Shown one piece after another: positions 1-5,950 of a stretch of DNA of 8,289 bases (position 1 is its first letter; each line of letters begins with the position of its first letter). The position numbers were made by a program, and so were the translations under genes. Source of the stretch: Acidobacteriaceae bacterium (GTDB taxonomy: Bacteria; Acidobacteriota; Terriglobia; Terriglobales; Acidobacteriaceae); contig JASHUH010000086.1 in the NCBI GenBank assembly GCA_030040115.1, forward strand, positions 1-8,289. Reading direction: 5' to 3'. Under the pieces are notes generated by a model. The model saw only the letters and a list, made by a program, of their open reading frames with translations. It was not told the origin of the DNA and made no database searches.

Positions 1-1415
1 GCAAAAGGAATGTACTGGAAGATCATCTTTGAGTTGTCTTTATCGAAACTGCCCCAGCCGCCGCTGCGGCATTGCATGGCCAGCACCCACTCGATGGCCC
101 GTTGCGTCACCTGGTGCTGGTATCGTTCTCGTGGGTTATCCACCCGGCTTAGCGCCAAAAGCACCTGCCCCGTGTCGTCAGTGTCGGGATAAAACTCATT
201 GTTGAACTCGAAGTACCAGCCGCCCGCTTCGGCATTGCGCACCTTCACTGCCCAATCGCCTTTATTCCGAACCTCCTTGGACAAGATCCAGTCAGCGGCC
301 TTGATCATCTGCGGATGGTTGCGCGGCACTCCGGCTTCGGCCAGCGCGAAAACTGCTTGCGCCGTATCCCATACCGGCGAGACGCAAGGCTGCATGCGAA
401 ACGTGGGTTCCGGCACATCCTCCGTGGGCGACTCTTCAATGCCCAGCTTTTCGAACTCGTCTCGCGCCCGGATCACCTGCGGGTCGTCTTCCGAATAGCC
501 CAGACAACGCAAAGCGATGATGGCGTTCAGCATCGCTGGGTAAATCGCGCCCAGGCCGTCGGTCATCTCAAATCGTTCGAGCATCCACTTTTCCGCCCGG
601 CGCAGCGCCAACCGGCGCAGAGGACGGATATGCACCGCCTCCGCCCAGTGCGTGATCCGGTCCAGCACCAGGAAAAAATTCCGCCACGAAACCAGGTTCT
701 TCCGGTCGATGCGCAGCCTGAGGTCCGAATTCGCGCGGCCGCCCACAAACAGCTCATCAATGCCGTGCTCGGCGGGAATCTTCTTGAACGGCTTTTTGGC
801 ATAGATGATGGCCAGTGGGACAATGATGGATCGCGACCAGGACGAGATTTCGTAAATATTGAAGTAAAACCAATTGGGAAACAGCACGATCTCTGGCGGG
901 ATAGCCGGCACGGCATCGTAATCGTACTGGCCCAGCGCGCAAAGGTATATTTTGGTGAAGACGTTGCACGCCACCACCCCCCCATGCGCCAGGATCCATT
1001 CTCGACAGATCTGCAGGCGCGGATCATCCCCGCCCATTCCCATCAGCTTGGCGGCAAAATAGCACTTTACTGAGAGCGAAATGTTGCCCGGCCCACCCGG
1101 GTAAATGCTCCAGCTCCCATCCGCATTCTGGTAGCGCATCATTTCCGTCGCGGCGCGCTTCAGCCGATCCGGATCCCCCGATTCAAGCAAGGTATGCAGA
1201 AAGATATAGTCGGCTTCCAGCATCGAATCGGCTTCGAGCTCCCCGCACCAATAGCCGTCGGGATGTTGAAGCGAAAGAATGTAGCCCGACGAGCGCCGGA
1301 CCGCCGATTCGACCTCACCCAGATCCGCATCGATTCGGCCAAACCGTGGGTGGCCCGAACCGGCGGGGCTCAAATCCGCCGCTGCCTCCGGAGCCTTGCG
1401 ATGCTGTGGGTTCAT
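1..1415 (-). CDS. shc: Squalene-hopene cyclase, N-terminal two thirds (runs off left edge)
   Basis: Class II triterpene cyclase that folds squalene into hopene/hopanol at the membrane, the committed step of hopanoid synthesis. About 471 residues are visible in one uninterrupted frame; the gene continues past base 1. The catalytic acid motif is DTDDTG (residues about 411-416, bases 168-185), matching DVDDTA of the Alicyclobacillus enzyme with a final Ala-to-Gly change. Other family blocks seen in order are QHPDGYW, a MLEADY segment, a YPGGPGN block, YEISSW, SPVWDTAQ, GDWAVK and the QW-type repeat GGWGSFDKDN near the edge. The last visible residues correspond to about position 434 of the 631-residue Alicyclobacillus protein. 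The start is uncertain: ATG at 1415 follows GGAGG at a long spacing of 13, and an in-frame ATG at 1448 lacks a clear Shine-Dalgarno. It lies downstream of ispH on the same strand, consistent with an isoprenoid/hopanoid operon. Confidence 0.95.
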   Translation of the reverse strand, partial: MNPQHRKAPEAAADLSPAGSGHPRFGRIDADLGEVESAVRRSSGYILSLQHPDGYWCGELEADSMLEADYIFLHTLLESGDPDRLKRAATEMMRYQNADGSWSIYPGGPGNISLSVKCYFAAKLMGMGGDDPRLQICREWILAHGGVVACNVFTKIYLCALGQYDYDAVPAIPPEIVLFPNWFYFNIYEISSWSRSIIVPLAIIYAKKPFKKIPAEHGIDELFVGGRANSDLRLRIDRKNLVSWRNFFLVLDRITHWAEAVHIRPLRRLALRRAEKWMLERFEMTDGLGAIYPAMLNAIIALRCLGYSEDDPQVIRARDEFEKLGIEESPTEDVPEPTFRMQPCVSPVWDTAQAVFALAEAGVPRNHPQMIKAADWILSKEVRNKGDWAVKVRNAEAGGWYFEFNNEFYPDTDDTGQVLLALSRVDNPRERYQHQVTQRAIEWVLAMQCRSGGWGSFDKDNSKMIFQYIPF

Positions 1416-1527
1416 GCAGTTCGAAACGCCTCCGAAACGCTCTCTCATTGAATCAGATGCCCAGTCGCGCCCGAGTGCGGAGCGCCCCAGAGATGATGCT
1501 GTCTAGGGGTAGCTCTTGGGCGGCAAA

Positions 1528-2529
1528 TCACCGCACTGACGCAGGCTGAGCCCCGTTTGCGCTGCCGATGGCCTGCACGATCTCCGGTGGCAGGCCGAAA
1601 CGCACGTTTTCCGGCATCACTTCCACTTCTTCGACGTTGGCAAAGCCGTTTTGGCGCAGATAGTTAACCACATCTTCCACCAGTACTTCGGGGGCCGAAG
1701 CGCCGGCTGTTACGGCGATGTTTTGCACCCCCTCAAGCCACGATGGCGCAATGGCCCGCGAGTTATCGATCAGATAACCCATGGTCCCCAGATTGCGCGA
1801 TACTTCCACCAGCCGGTTTGAGTTGGAACTGTTCGTCGAGCCGACCACCAGCACTAGGTCCGCCTTGTGCGCTACGTTTCGCACCGCAACCTGGCGATTT
1901 TCCGTAGCGTAACAGATGTCCTGGGAATGAGGCCCGACGATATGAGGAAATTTCATTTTGAGTGCATGAATAATATCCCGCGCCTCGTCCAGCGATAACG
2001 TGGTTTGGGTCAGGTACGCCACCCGGTTGGGGTCGGGAACTTCGAGCGCCTCCACTTCCGCCACGTTCGAAACCACCTGCGTCGCGTCCGGAGCTTCGCC
2101 CAGCGTGCCTTCGATTTCGTCGTGATCGCGGTGCCCGATCAGCACCAATGAGTAGCCCTGCTTGGCGAACTTCACCGCCTCGATGTGAACCTTGGTCACC
2201 AGCGGACAGGTGGCGTCAATCACCTTCAGCCGCCGGGCTTTGCTCATCTCCCGCACCGCCGGCGATACCCCATGCGCCGAGTAAATCACCCGCTGACGCT
2301 CCGGCACTTCTTCGATCTCGTGCACGAAGATCGCGCCCTTTTCGGCCAGTTCATTCACCACATAGCGGTTATGCACAATCTCCCGCCGCACGTAGATGGG
2401 CGCGCCAAACGTCTCTAGGGCGATTTTGACAATGTCGATAGCGCGCACCACTCCCGCGCAAAAACCGCGGGGCTTGAGCAAAAGAACGCTCTTTTGGCCG
2501 GGGGAAGCGACGCGCTGGGAGTCTGCCAT
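1528..2529 (-). CDS. ispH: 4-hydroxy-3-methylbut-2-enyl diphosphate reductase (IspH/LytB)
   Basis: Cytoplasmic iron-sulfur enzyme of the MEP pathway that reduces HMBPP to isopentenyl and dimethylallyl diphosphate. With the ATG at 2529 the protein has 333 residues, close to the usual 310-330. The three cluster cysteines are present: C24 (PRGFCAGV), C108 (DATCPLV) and C206 (QDICYATENRQ). Substrate-site features are H53, H86, H136, the catalytic glutamate E140 in EIEGTLGE, the TQTTLS loop (174-179), the GSTNSSNSNRL segment and TAGASAPE near the C-terminus. The frame stays open upstream to a GTG at 2607, but that part has no family similarity, and a possible -10 element lies inside it, so the ATG is preferred although no good Shine-Dalgarno precedes it. 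The shc gene follows on the same strand after 80-112 bases with no terminator visible between them, so co-transcription is likely. Confidence 0.96.
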   Translation of the reverse strand: MADSQRVASPGQKSVLLLKPRGFCAGVVRAIDIVKIALETFGAPIYVRREIVHNRYVVNELAEKGAIFVHEIEEVPERQRVIYSAHGVSPAVREMSKARRLKVIDATCPLVTKVHIEAVKFAKQGYSLVLIGHRDHDEIEGTLGEAPDATQVVSNVAEVEALEVPDPNRVAYLTQTTLSLDEARDIIHALKMKFPHIVGPHSQDICYATENRQVAVRNVAHKADLVLVVGSTNSSNSNRLVEVSRNLGTMGYLIDNSRAIAPSWLEGVQNIAVTAGASAPEVLVEDVVNYLRQNGFANVEEVEVMPENVRFGLPPEIVQAIGSANGAQPASVR

Positions 2530-2560
2530 GGGCTCGAGGGAGGTAGTGCTCACAAGCCTA

Positions 2561-2590
2561 AGTATACCAACGGCGGAGCTTGATCGGTAA
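2561..2590 (-). promoter_or_regulatory. Possible sigma-70-type promoter for ispH
   Basis: On the minus strand a TATACT hexamer (2561-2566) sits 18 bases downstream of TTACCG (2585-2590), a weak -35 match. Transcription would begin near 2554, about 25 bases before the ATG at 2529 and inside the open frame from the GTG at 2607, which supports the shorter IspH start. The -10 match is good and the -35 match poor, so this is a tentative call. Confidence 0.3.
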
Positions 2591-2730
2591 CTAGGAAATA
2601 TCCGCACCGGAAGAAGTCCCCAAATCTATCCACGCAAACTCGCCACTACCATCGACGCCCGGATCCCGCACATCCGAAGCCCGGCTCCGACAAAGAGGAA
2701 CGGTTATGGGACGCCCTACCGACGCTTTCG

Positions 2731-2832
2731 TTTCCCTTATTTCCTTTTTATCCCCTTGTTCCCGTTATTCCCTTGTCCCTCACTCCCTGCTTCCGGACCC
2801 CTGTTTCCGATTTCCTGTCCCTTGCTTTTCCG
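2731..2832. repeat. Degenerate purine/pyrimidine-asymmetric heptamer array
   Basis: About 100 bases are almost purely pyrimidine on the plus strand and, read on the minus strand, form loose 7-base units of the type AGGGACA, GGAAACA, GGGAACA and AGGGAAT. The units are diverged and separated by 0-3 extra bases. The array covers the intergenic space beyond the dtxR-type gene and the last 17 or so codons of that gene. Similar GGGAACA-type low-complexity tracts are, from general recollection, common in acidobacterial genomes. No coding or operator role is evident. Confidence 0.7.
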
Positions 2833-3499
2833 ACCGCAACCATACCGCTTCCGCGGCCGGCCTTCCCAAGATCGAATTCTCCGTCGGCAACTCAATCGAG
2901 ACGGTCTGATCGTAATTCTGGCTCTTTACCAGCAAACTCTGCCCAGGCCCGATGCCGATGGCGTGCAAAAACCGGAGCAACTTCGGGTCGCGCTCATCCA
3001 GGCTGATGACCGTGTACCGCCGTCCTTCGGCGGCCTCCGAGAGCGGGGTCTCGCCGCGTCGTTTCCGCTCGGCGGGGCTTTCGGGCAGAACCTTGTTTCC
3101 GTGCGGACAAGCGCCGCTTTCGCCCAGCTTCTCTTTGAGCTTGGCCTCGAAAGCGGGAGAAACCGCGTGCTCCAGCCGCTCGGCCTCTTCATGAATCTCA
3201 TGCCATTCCATCCCGAAAATCTCCGTCAGCATGCGCTCCACGAGGTGATGGCGCAGAGCAGTGCGATACGCGGTTTCGCGGCCGGCGGTGGTCAAATGCA
3301 CAATCCCGTCGGCCGAGACTTGCACCAAGCCGTCCCGCTTCAGGCGTTTGAGCGCCATGGTCACCGCCGGCGCCGAGACCTCAAGCCAGTGCGCCAGCAA
3401 CGCCGGAATTACCTGGCGTCCTTCCGCTTCGGCTTCGAGAATGGCCTTCAGGTAATTCTCTTTGGAAACGTAGATAGAGTCTTTCATGGCCTGGCGCAT
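2780..3499 (-). CDS. DtxR/MntR-family metal-dependent transcriptional regulator
   Basis: Predicted cytoplasmic metal-sensing repressor of iron or manganese homeostasis genes, 239 residues. An N-terminal winged helix-turn-helix spans about residues 9-72 (SKENYLKAI, then SAPAVTMALKRLKRDGLV). The dimerisation/metal-binding domain follows, with the signature RHHLVERM...WHEIHEEAERLEHAVS (83-114). Likely ligands by alignment are H84, E88, H103, E107, E110 and H111; E107 replaces the Cys102 of IdeR, as in MntR. The residues aligned with MntR Asp8 and Glu11 appear to be N15 and K18, so metal specificity cannot be assigned. A CPHGNKVLP segment (131-139) leads to an SH3/FeoA-like domain (about 155-222). 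The final 17 residues (SEKQGTGNRKQG...) are translated from a heptamer repeat and look like an accidental tail. ATG 3499 was chosen; an in-frame ATG at 3487 is an alternative and neither has a clear Shine-Dalgarno. No metal transporter gene is adjacent. Confidence 0.9.
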   Translation of the reverse strand: MRQAMKDSIYVSKENYLKAILEAEAEGRQVIPALLAHWLEVSAPAVTMALKRLKRDGLVQVSADGIVHLTTAGRETAYRTALRHHLVERMLTEIFGMEWHEIHEEAERLEHAVSPAFEAKLKEKLGESGACPHGNKVLPESPAERKRRGETPLSEAAEGRRYTVISLDERDPKLLRFLHAIGIGPGQSLLVKSQNYDQTVSIELPTENSILGRPAAEAVWLRSEKQGTGNRKQGSGSRE

Positions 3500-3510
3500 T
3501 CAGTCTAAAT
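3498..3510. promoter_or_regulatory. 13-bp imperfect palindrome at the dtxR-type start codon, candidate operator
   Basis: The plus strand reads ATTCAGTCTAAAT, with half-sites ATTCAG and CTAAAT around a central T and a 5 of 6 match between arms. It is flanked by GCGC on the left and C then GCGC on the right, so the symmetry extends with a one-base offset. It overlaps the ATG at 3497-3499 of the regulator. DtxR-family proteins bind AT-rich interrupted palindromes and often autoregulate; assignment to this protein is inference. Confidence 0.35.
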
Positions 3511-3574
3511 CGCGCCCTGAATCGTGCGCCGCCGGTCGCCGTAGAAGGGCGGGAAGGCGCGCCCGCCATTTCAG

Positions 3575-3597
3575 GTTGGCATGGGAACTTTGCCAAC
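3575..3597. repeat. Inverted repeat in the divergent intergenic region
   Basis: GTTGGCA (3575-3581) and TGCCAAC (3591-3597) form a perfect 7-bp inverted repeat with a 9-base spacer, between the divergent regulator gene and the small secreted protein gene. It has no following T-run on either strand, so it is not an intrinsic terminator. It could be a protein-binding site or an mRNA hairpin. Nothing else is recognised in the roughly 250 bases of this region apart from GC-rich short inverted repeats. Confidence 0.4.
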
Positions 3598-3751
3598 GGG
3601 CGCAAGCGCCTCCGGCTTTCTCTTGCCCGACTTCACAATTGCAGAAGTTTTCCTCGCCCAGTGAGTTTGCGCCGATATCTGCGCATCGCATGGAGCGCCC
3701 ATGTAGTAGCATAGGTTCAATCCAATTCCCCCTTCTTCCGGAGGTGTTCGA

Positions 3752-4204
3752 ATGACGTTCAAACATTGGCTGATCCCCCTGGGAACTGTCGTTTTGGCTC
3801 TTTGCACAGCCGCGCCGGCGCCCGCCCAGCCGGGACCGCATCCCCACTACCAGCGCGCTTTGCTCCAGCTTCGCATCATGCGCGCTTACCTCGATCGCGC
3901 CACACCCAGCGAGCGCCTCGACAACGAGCAGGTGGCGGCGATGAGCGAAATCGACTCCGCCATGGGCGAGATCCGGCGCGCCTCGATCGTGGATGGACAC
4001 GATCCTCATTGGCATCCGCCCATTGACGCTCAGCTTCGCCGAGGTGACCGCTTCCGCAGAGCGCGGAGCGCCGGCGAAACGGCGTTCAACGAGATCAATC
4101 GGGTCGAGGACAATAATTTTGCGAACGGATTGAAGCAGAGGGCCCTCGAGCACATCGTGAGGGCGAATCGCATCGTGGATCACCTGATTAGCCAAACTCA
4201 ATGA
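3752..4204 (+). CDS. Small secreted helical protein of unknown function
   Basis: 150 residues. Residues 1-25 are a clear Sec signal peptide: basic start (MTFKHW), hydrophobic core LIPLGTVVLALCTA, then APAPA followed by Q26, a good signal peptidase I site. The mature part of about 125 residues looks all-helical and seems to hold two similar helical hairpins: residues about 31-80 (HYQRALLQLR..., then EIDSAMGEIRRA) and about 95-146 (RRARSAGETAFNEINRVEDN, then ALEHIVRANRIVDHLI). Between them is a His/Asp/Pro-rich loop, DGHDPHWHPPID (81-92), that could bind metal. The start is firm: GGAGGT at 3740-3745 lies six bases before the ATG. An intrinsic terminator follows the stop, so this is probably a single-gene unit. 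It resembles a family of acidobacterial secreted hypothetical proteins known to me only from recollection; no function is assigned. The long open frame on the opposite strand (3500-4303) is considered a shadow. Confidence 0.85.
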   Translation: MTFKHWLIPLGTVVLALCTAAPAPAQPGPHPHYQRALLQLRIMRAYLDRATPSERLDNEQVAAMSEIDSAMGEIRRASIVDGHDPHWHPPIDAQLRRGDRFRRARSAGETAFNEINRVEDNNFANGLKQRALEHIVRANRIVDHLISQTQ

Positions 4205-4232
4205 ACGGGAGGCCTCGCGCACATCAAGGAAT

Positions 4233-4260
4233 CCGGAGATCGTCGGCTCCGGGGCTTTTT
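4233..4260 (+). terminator. Intrinsic terminator of the small secreted protein gene
   Basis: CCGGAG (4233-4238) pairs with CTCCGG (4247-4252) across an 8-base loop. The stem is followed by GGC and a run of five T (4256-4260), starting 28 bases after the stop codon. A third GCCGGAG element just downstream (4261-4267) could pair with CTCCGG in an alternative hairpin. Confidence 0.7.
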
Positions 4261-4360
4261 GCCGGAGAATTGGTGGGTGGCCGGACCCGTGCGACAACCC
4301 CAAGGCCGCGCAGGGTTTTCCCCAGGATCACGGAGAGCCACTAGAGACCATTCCCATCGT

Positions 4361-4379
4361 TCCCTCATTCCTTGCTTCC
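4361..4379. repeat. Dispersed copy of a 19-base pyrimidine-rich repeat
   Basis: The 19 bases starting TCCCTCATTCC match 2776-2794, inside the heptamer array, at 17 of 19 positions. This is a short isolated relative of the same low-complexity family 1.6 kb away, in the same orientation. Confidence 0.5.
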
Positions 4380-4391
4380 AAGGCGCCTTGG
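4378..4391. repeat. Perfect 14-bp palindrome
   Basis: CCAAGGCGCCTTGG is fully self-complementary with no spacer. It directly abuts the pyrimidine-rich repeat copy. It may be a protein-binding site or a remnant of a mobile repeat; no neighbouring gene start points to a role. Confidence 0.45.
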
Positions 4392-4644
4392 TTCTTCGAA
4401 TCTAAGTTGATGGACCGCAGTGACTTAAGGAGTCGTGAAACGCCCGTGGCGAAGTTTCCCAAAATGGTTCGCAGATTCGTTGAAATCGTTGCAAACCTTT
4501 TGGGCTTTCGTGCATCCTAATAAATAACAAGCAGAGGCTTCCCCGAATATGTCCCTTCCTAGAAAGGTAACTATTCCTTTTCGAGGGTCCGTTGCGGACC
4601 TCTTCCCAAAAGCCCCCCTGGATTCCCTTCCTTAATTGCCTCTC

Positions 4645-4680
4645 AAGCGGGCCTGCCGGAAGGCAGGCCCATCGCTTTTT
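4645..4680 (+). terminator. Strong intrinsic terminator, plus strand, without an obvious gene upstream
   Basis: GGGCCTGCC (4649-4657) pairs perfectly with GGCAGGCCC (4662-4670) around a GGAA loop, flanked by AAGC (4645-4648) that can pair with GCTT (4674-4677), and ends in a run of five T (4676-4680). Orientation is plus; on the minus strand there is no T-run after the stem. The nearest plus-strand gene ends 440 bases upstream and has its own terminator, so this one may end a non-coding RNA. Confidence 0.65.
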
Positions 4681-4846
4681 CATGACCTCCTGAAGGAAAC
4701 ACGCAGGTTCGATTCTCTCGCAGCCACTCTGCTCCTCCCATCCCTCTCTCTACCAATGGATGTCTCGTTTCGGGTTTCCCGAAGCCGGGCGACCTGCGCT
4801 GTAGCACAAGGGACCTCGGCGCCAGAGAGGAGTTCGCCGCCAAAGG

Positions 4847-5854
4847 TCAATTGGCCAGCACTGCCCGATAGCGCACTTTGTTCTTTTTCACCTTGGCGAT
4901 GGCTTCGTTGGCCTTTGCCATCGGGAATGACTCAGTGGTGGCTTTCACACCGTGCCGCGCCGCCACATCCAGCATCTCGCGCAGCGCACACGGGCTGCCG
5001 ATGCTGCTGCCCCGGATGCCGCGGATTCCCGAGATCAAGGGAAACGCCGGCGCCGCAATGGAAGAAGGCGGCACGCCCAAAATGCAGAGCGTTCCTGTCG
5101 GCCGCAGCACCTGCAGCAGCGCAGCCCAGTCCTGATCCGCATTCACCGTGGTCAACAGCAGGTCCTGAGTGCCTGCCGCTTCTTTCATGGCTTTCAACTC
5201 GCGGGTGTTCACAAAGCGGCGCGCGCCCAAGGCATGCACCTCGTGCTCCTTCTCCGCCGAGGTGGAAAACGCGGTCACTTCCGCGCCAAAGGCGCGCGCG
5301 AACTGGATGGCCAGGTGTCCAAGCCCTCCAATACCCACCACCCCGACGCGCGACGAGGGGTTGATTCCCTGAGCACGCAGAGGGCTGTAAACCGTGACGC
5401 CACCGCAAAGCAGCGGCGCGGCTGGCTCGCTCTCCAGCGCCTCGGGAATGGGAACCACGAACCGGGCGTTGGCGCGGACCCGCGTGGCGTAGCCGCCATT
5501 GCGGTGCACGCAGGTTGCCTCCGCCGTGGGGCAGAGATTTTCAAGTCCCCGCAGGCACCACTCGCATACCCCACACGAGTTCGACTGCCAGCCCAGCCCG
5601 ACCCGCTGCCCTCTTTCAAGCTGGCGCACTTCGGCTCCCAGCGCCGCCACCGTGCCAATCACTTCATGTCCGGGAATAAACGGAAAGTGGCTGATGCCCC
5701 AATCATTCGAAATCAGGTGCACATCGCTGTGGCAGACGCCGCAGTGGCTGATGGCGATCTCTACCTCCTGCACGCCTAACTCACCCGGGTCGTAATGAAA
5801 GGGCAGAAGTTCGGCTCCTGCCGCGTGAGCCGCAAGTCCTTGGATTTGAGCCAT
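4847..5854 (-). CDS. Zinc-dependent NAD(P) alcohol dehydrogenase, YahK/AdhC-like (medium-chain family)
   Basis: Cytoplasmic oxidoreductase, 335 residues, interconverting an alcohol and an aldehyde with a nicotinamide cofactor. The GroES-like catalytic domain carries the zinc ligands C38 (SHCGVCHSDVH), H63-E64 (PGHEV) and C150 (LLCGGVT). The structural zinc lobe has all four cysteines C94, C97, C100 and C108 (SCGVCEWCLRGLENLC). The Rossmann motif GIGGLGH is at 174-180, followed by AIQFARAFGAEVTAFS. The SHCGVCHSDVHL and GWQSNSCG blocks are typical of the cinnamyl-alcohol-dehydrogenase/YahK branch, often NADPH-linked with broad aldehyde range; the substrate here is unknown. The start at ATG 5854 is supported by family length and AGGAG about 12 bases upstream. 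It lies 96 bases downstream of the S55-like gene on the same strand, with no clear functional link. A TTCGGG/CCCGAA hairpin downstream (4769-4783) lacks a T-run. Confidence 0.95.
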   Translation of the reverse strand: MAQIQGLAAHAAGAELLPFHYDPGELGVQEVEIAISHCGVCHSDVHLISNDWGISHFPFIPGHEVIGTVAALGAEVRQLERGQRVGLGWQSNSCGVCEWCLRGLENLCPTAEATCVHRNGGYATRVRANARFVVPIPEALESEPAAPLLCGGVTVYSPLRAQGINPSSRVGVVGIGGLGHLAIQFARAFGAEVTAFSTSAEKEHEVHALGARRFVNTRELKAMKEAAGTQDLLLTTVNADQDWAALLQVLRPTGTLCILGVPPSSIAAPAFPLISGIRGIRGSSIGSPCALREMLDVAARHGVKATTESFPMAKANEAIAKVKKNKVRYRAVLAN

Positions 5855-5950
5855 GGTTGTCGTGGGCTCCTGGCTGAGATCGTATGCCGATGGGCGCTAT
5901 GGCAGAGTCGCCAATCCCTGTTTGAGGCTGGAATGATTGTACGCTGAGGT

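Larger units (their letters stand above)
4261..4846. other. Gene-poor stretch with hairpins, repeats and a possible non-coding transcript
   Basis: No convincing protein gene is seen in these 586 bases. They contain a pyrimidine-rich repeat copy (4361-4379), a 14-bp palindrome (4378-4391), an AT-richer structured section (about 4490-4620), a strong plus-strand terminator (4645-4680) and a TTCGGG/CCCGAA hairpin (4769-4783) downstream of the alcohol dehydrogenase. In the structured section GGGCTTT (4502-4508) can pair with AAAGCCC (4609-4615), enclosing a GGTCCG-TTG-CGGACC hairpin (4586-4600). A 93-codon minus-strand frame (4402-4683) starts after AGGAGGT, but only one base lies between that and the ATG, and its composition (rich in Lys, Arg, Cys, Trp) does not look like the neighbouring genes. 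Confidence 0.5.

Noticed and set aside
315..1073. 252-codon plus-strand open frame
   Set aside because: It lies antisense to the shc frame, which carries the full set of cyclase motifs; the plus-strand protein resembles nothing known and is rich in Arg, His and Gln as shadow frames are.
2530..2607. N-terminal extension of IspH from GTG 2607
   Set aside because: The 26 extra residues have no family similarity and a TATACT -10-like element falls inside them; ATG 2529 gives a normal length.
3500..4303. 267-codon minus-strand open frame
   Set aside because: It is antisense to the 3752-4204 gene, which has a strong ribosome site, signal peptide and terminator. The minus-strand translation has no recognisable domain and looks like a GC-rich shadow.
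4400..4680. Known housekeeping RNA (6S, tmRNA, RNase P or SRP RNA)
   Set aside because: The conserved sequence signatures of these RNAs are not seen on either strand.
4769..4783. TTCGGG/CCCGAA hairpin as terminator for the alcohol dehydrogenase gene
   Set aside because: On the minus strand the stem is followed by ACGAGACATCC, with no T-run, so intrinsic termination is not supported.
4952..5779. Long plus-strand frame of 275 codons over the alcohol dehydrogenase
   Set aside because: It is antisense to a gene with all zinc ligands and the Rossmann motif; no ribosome site or family motif supports it.
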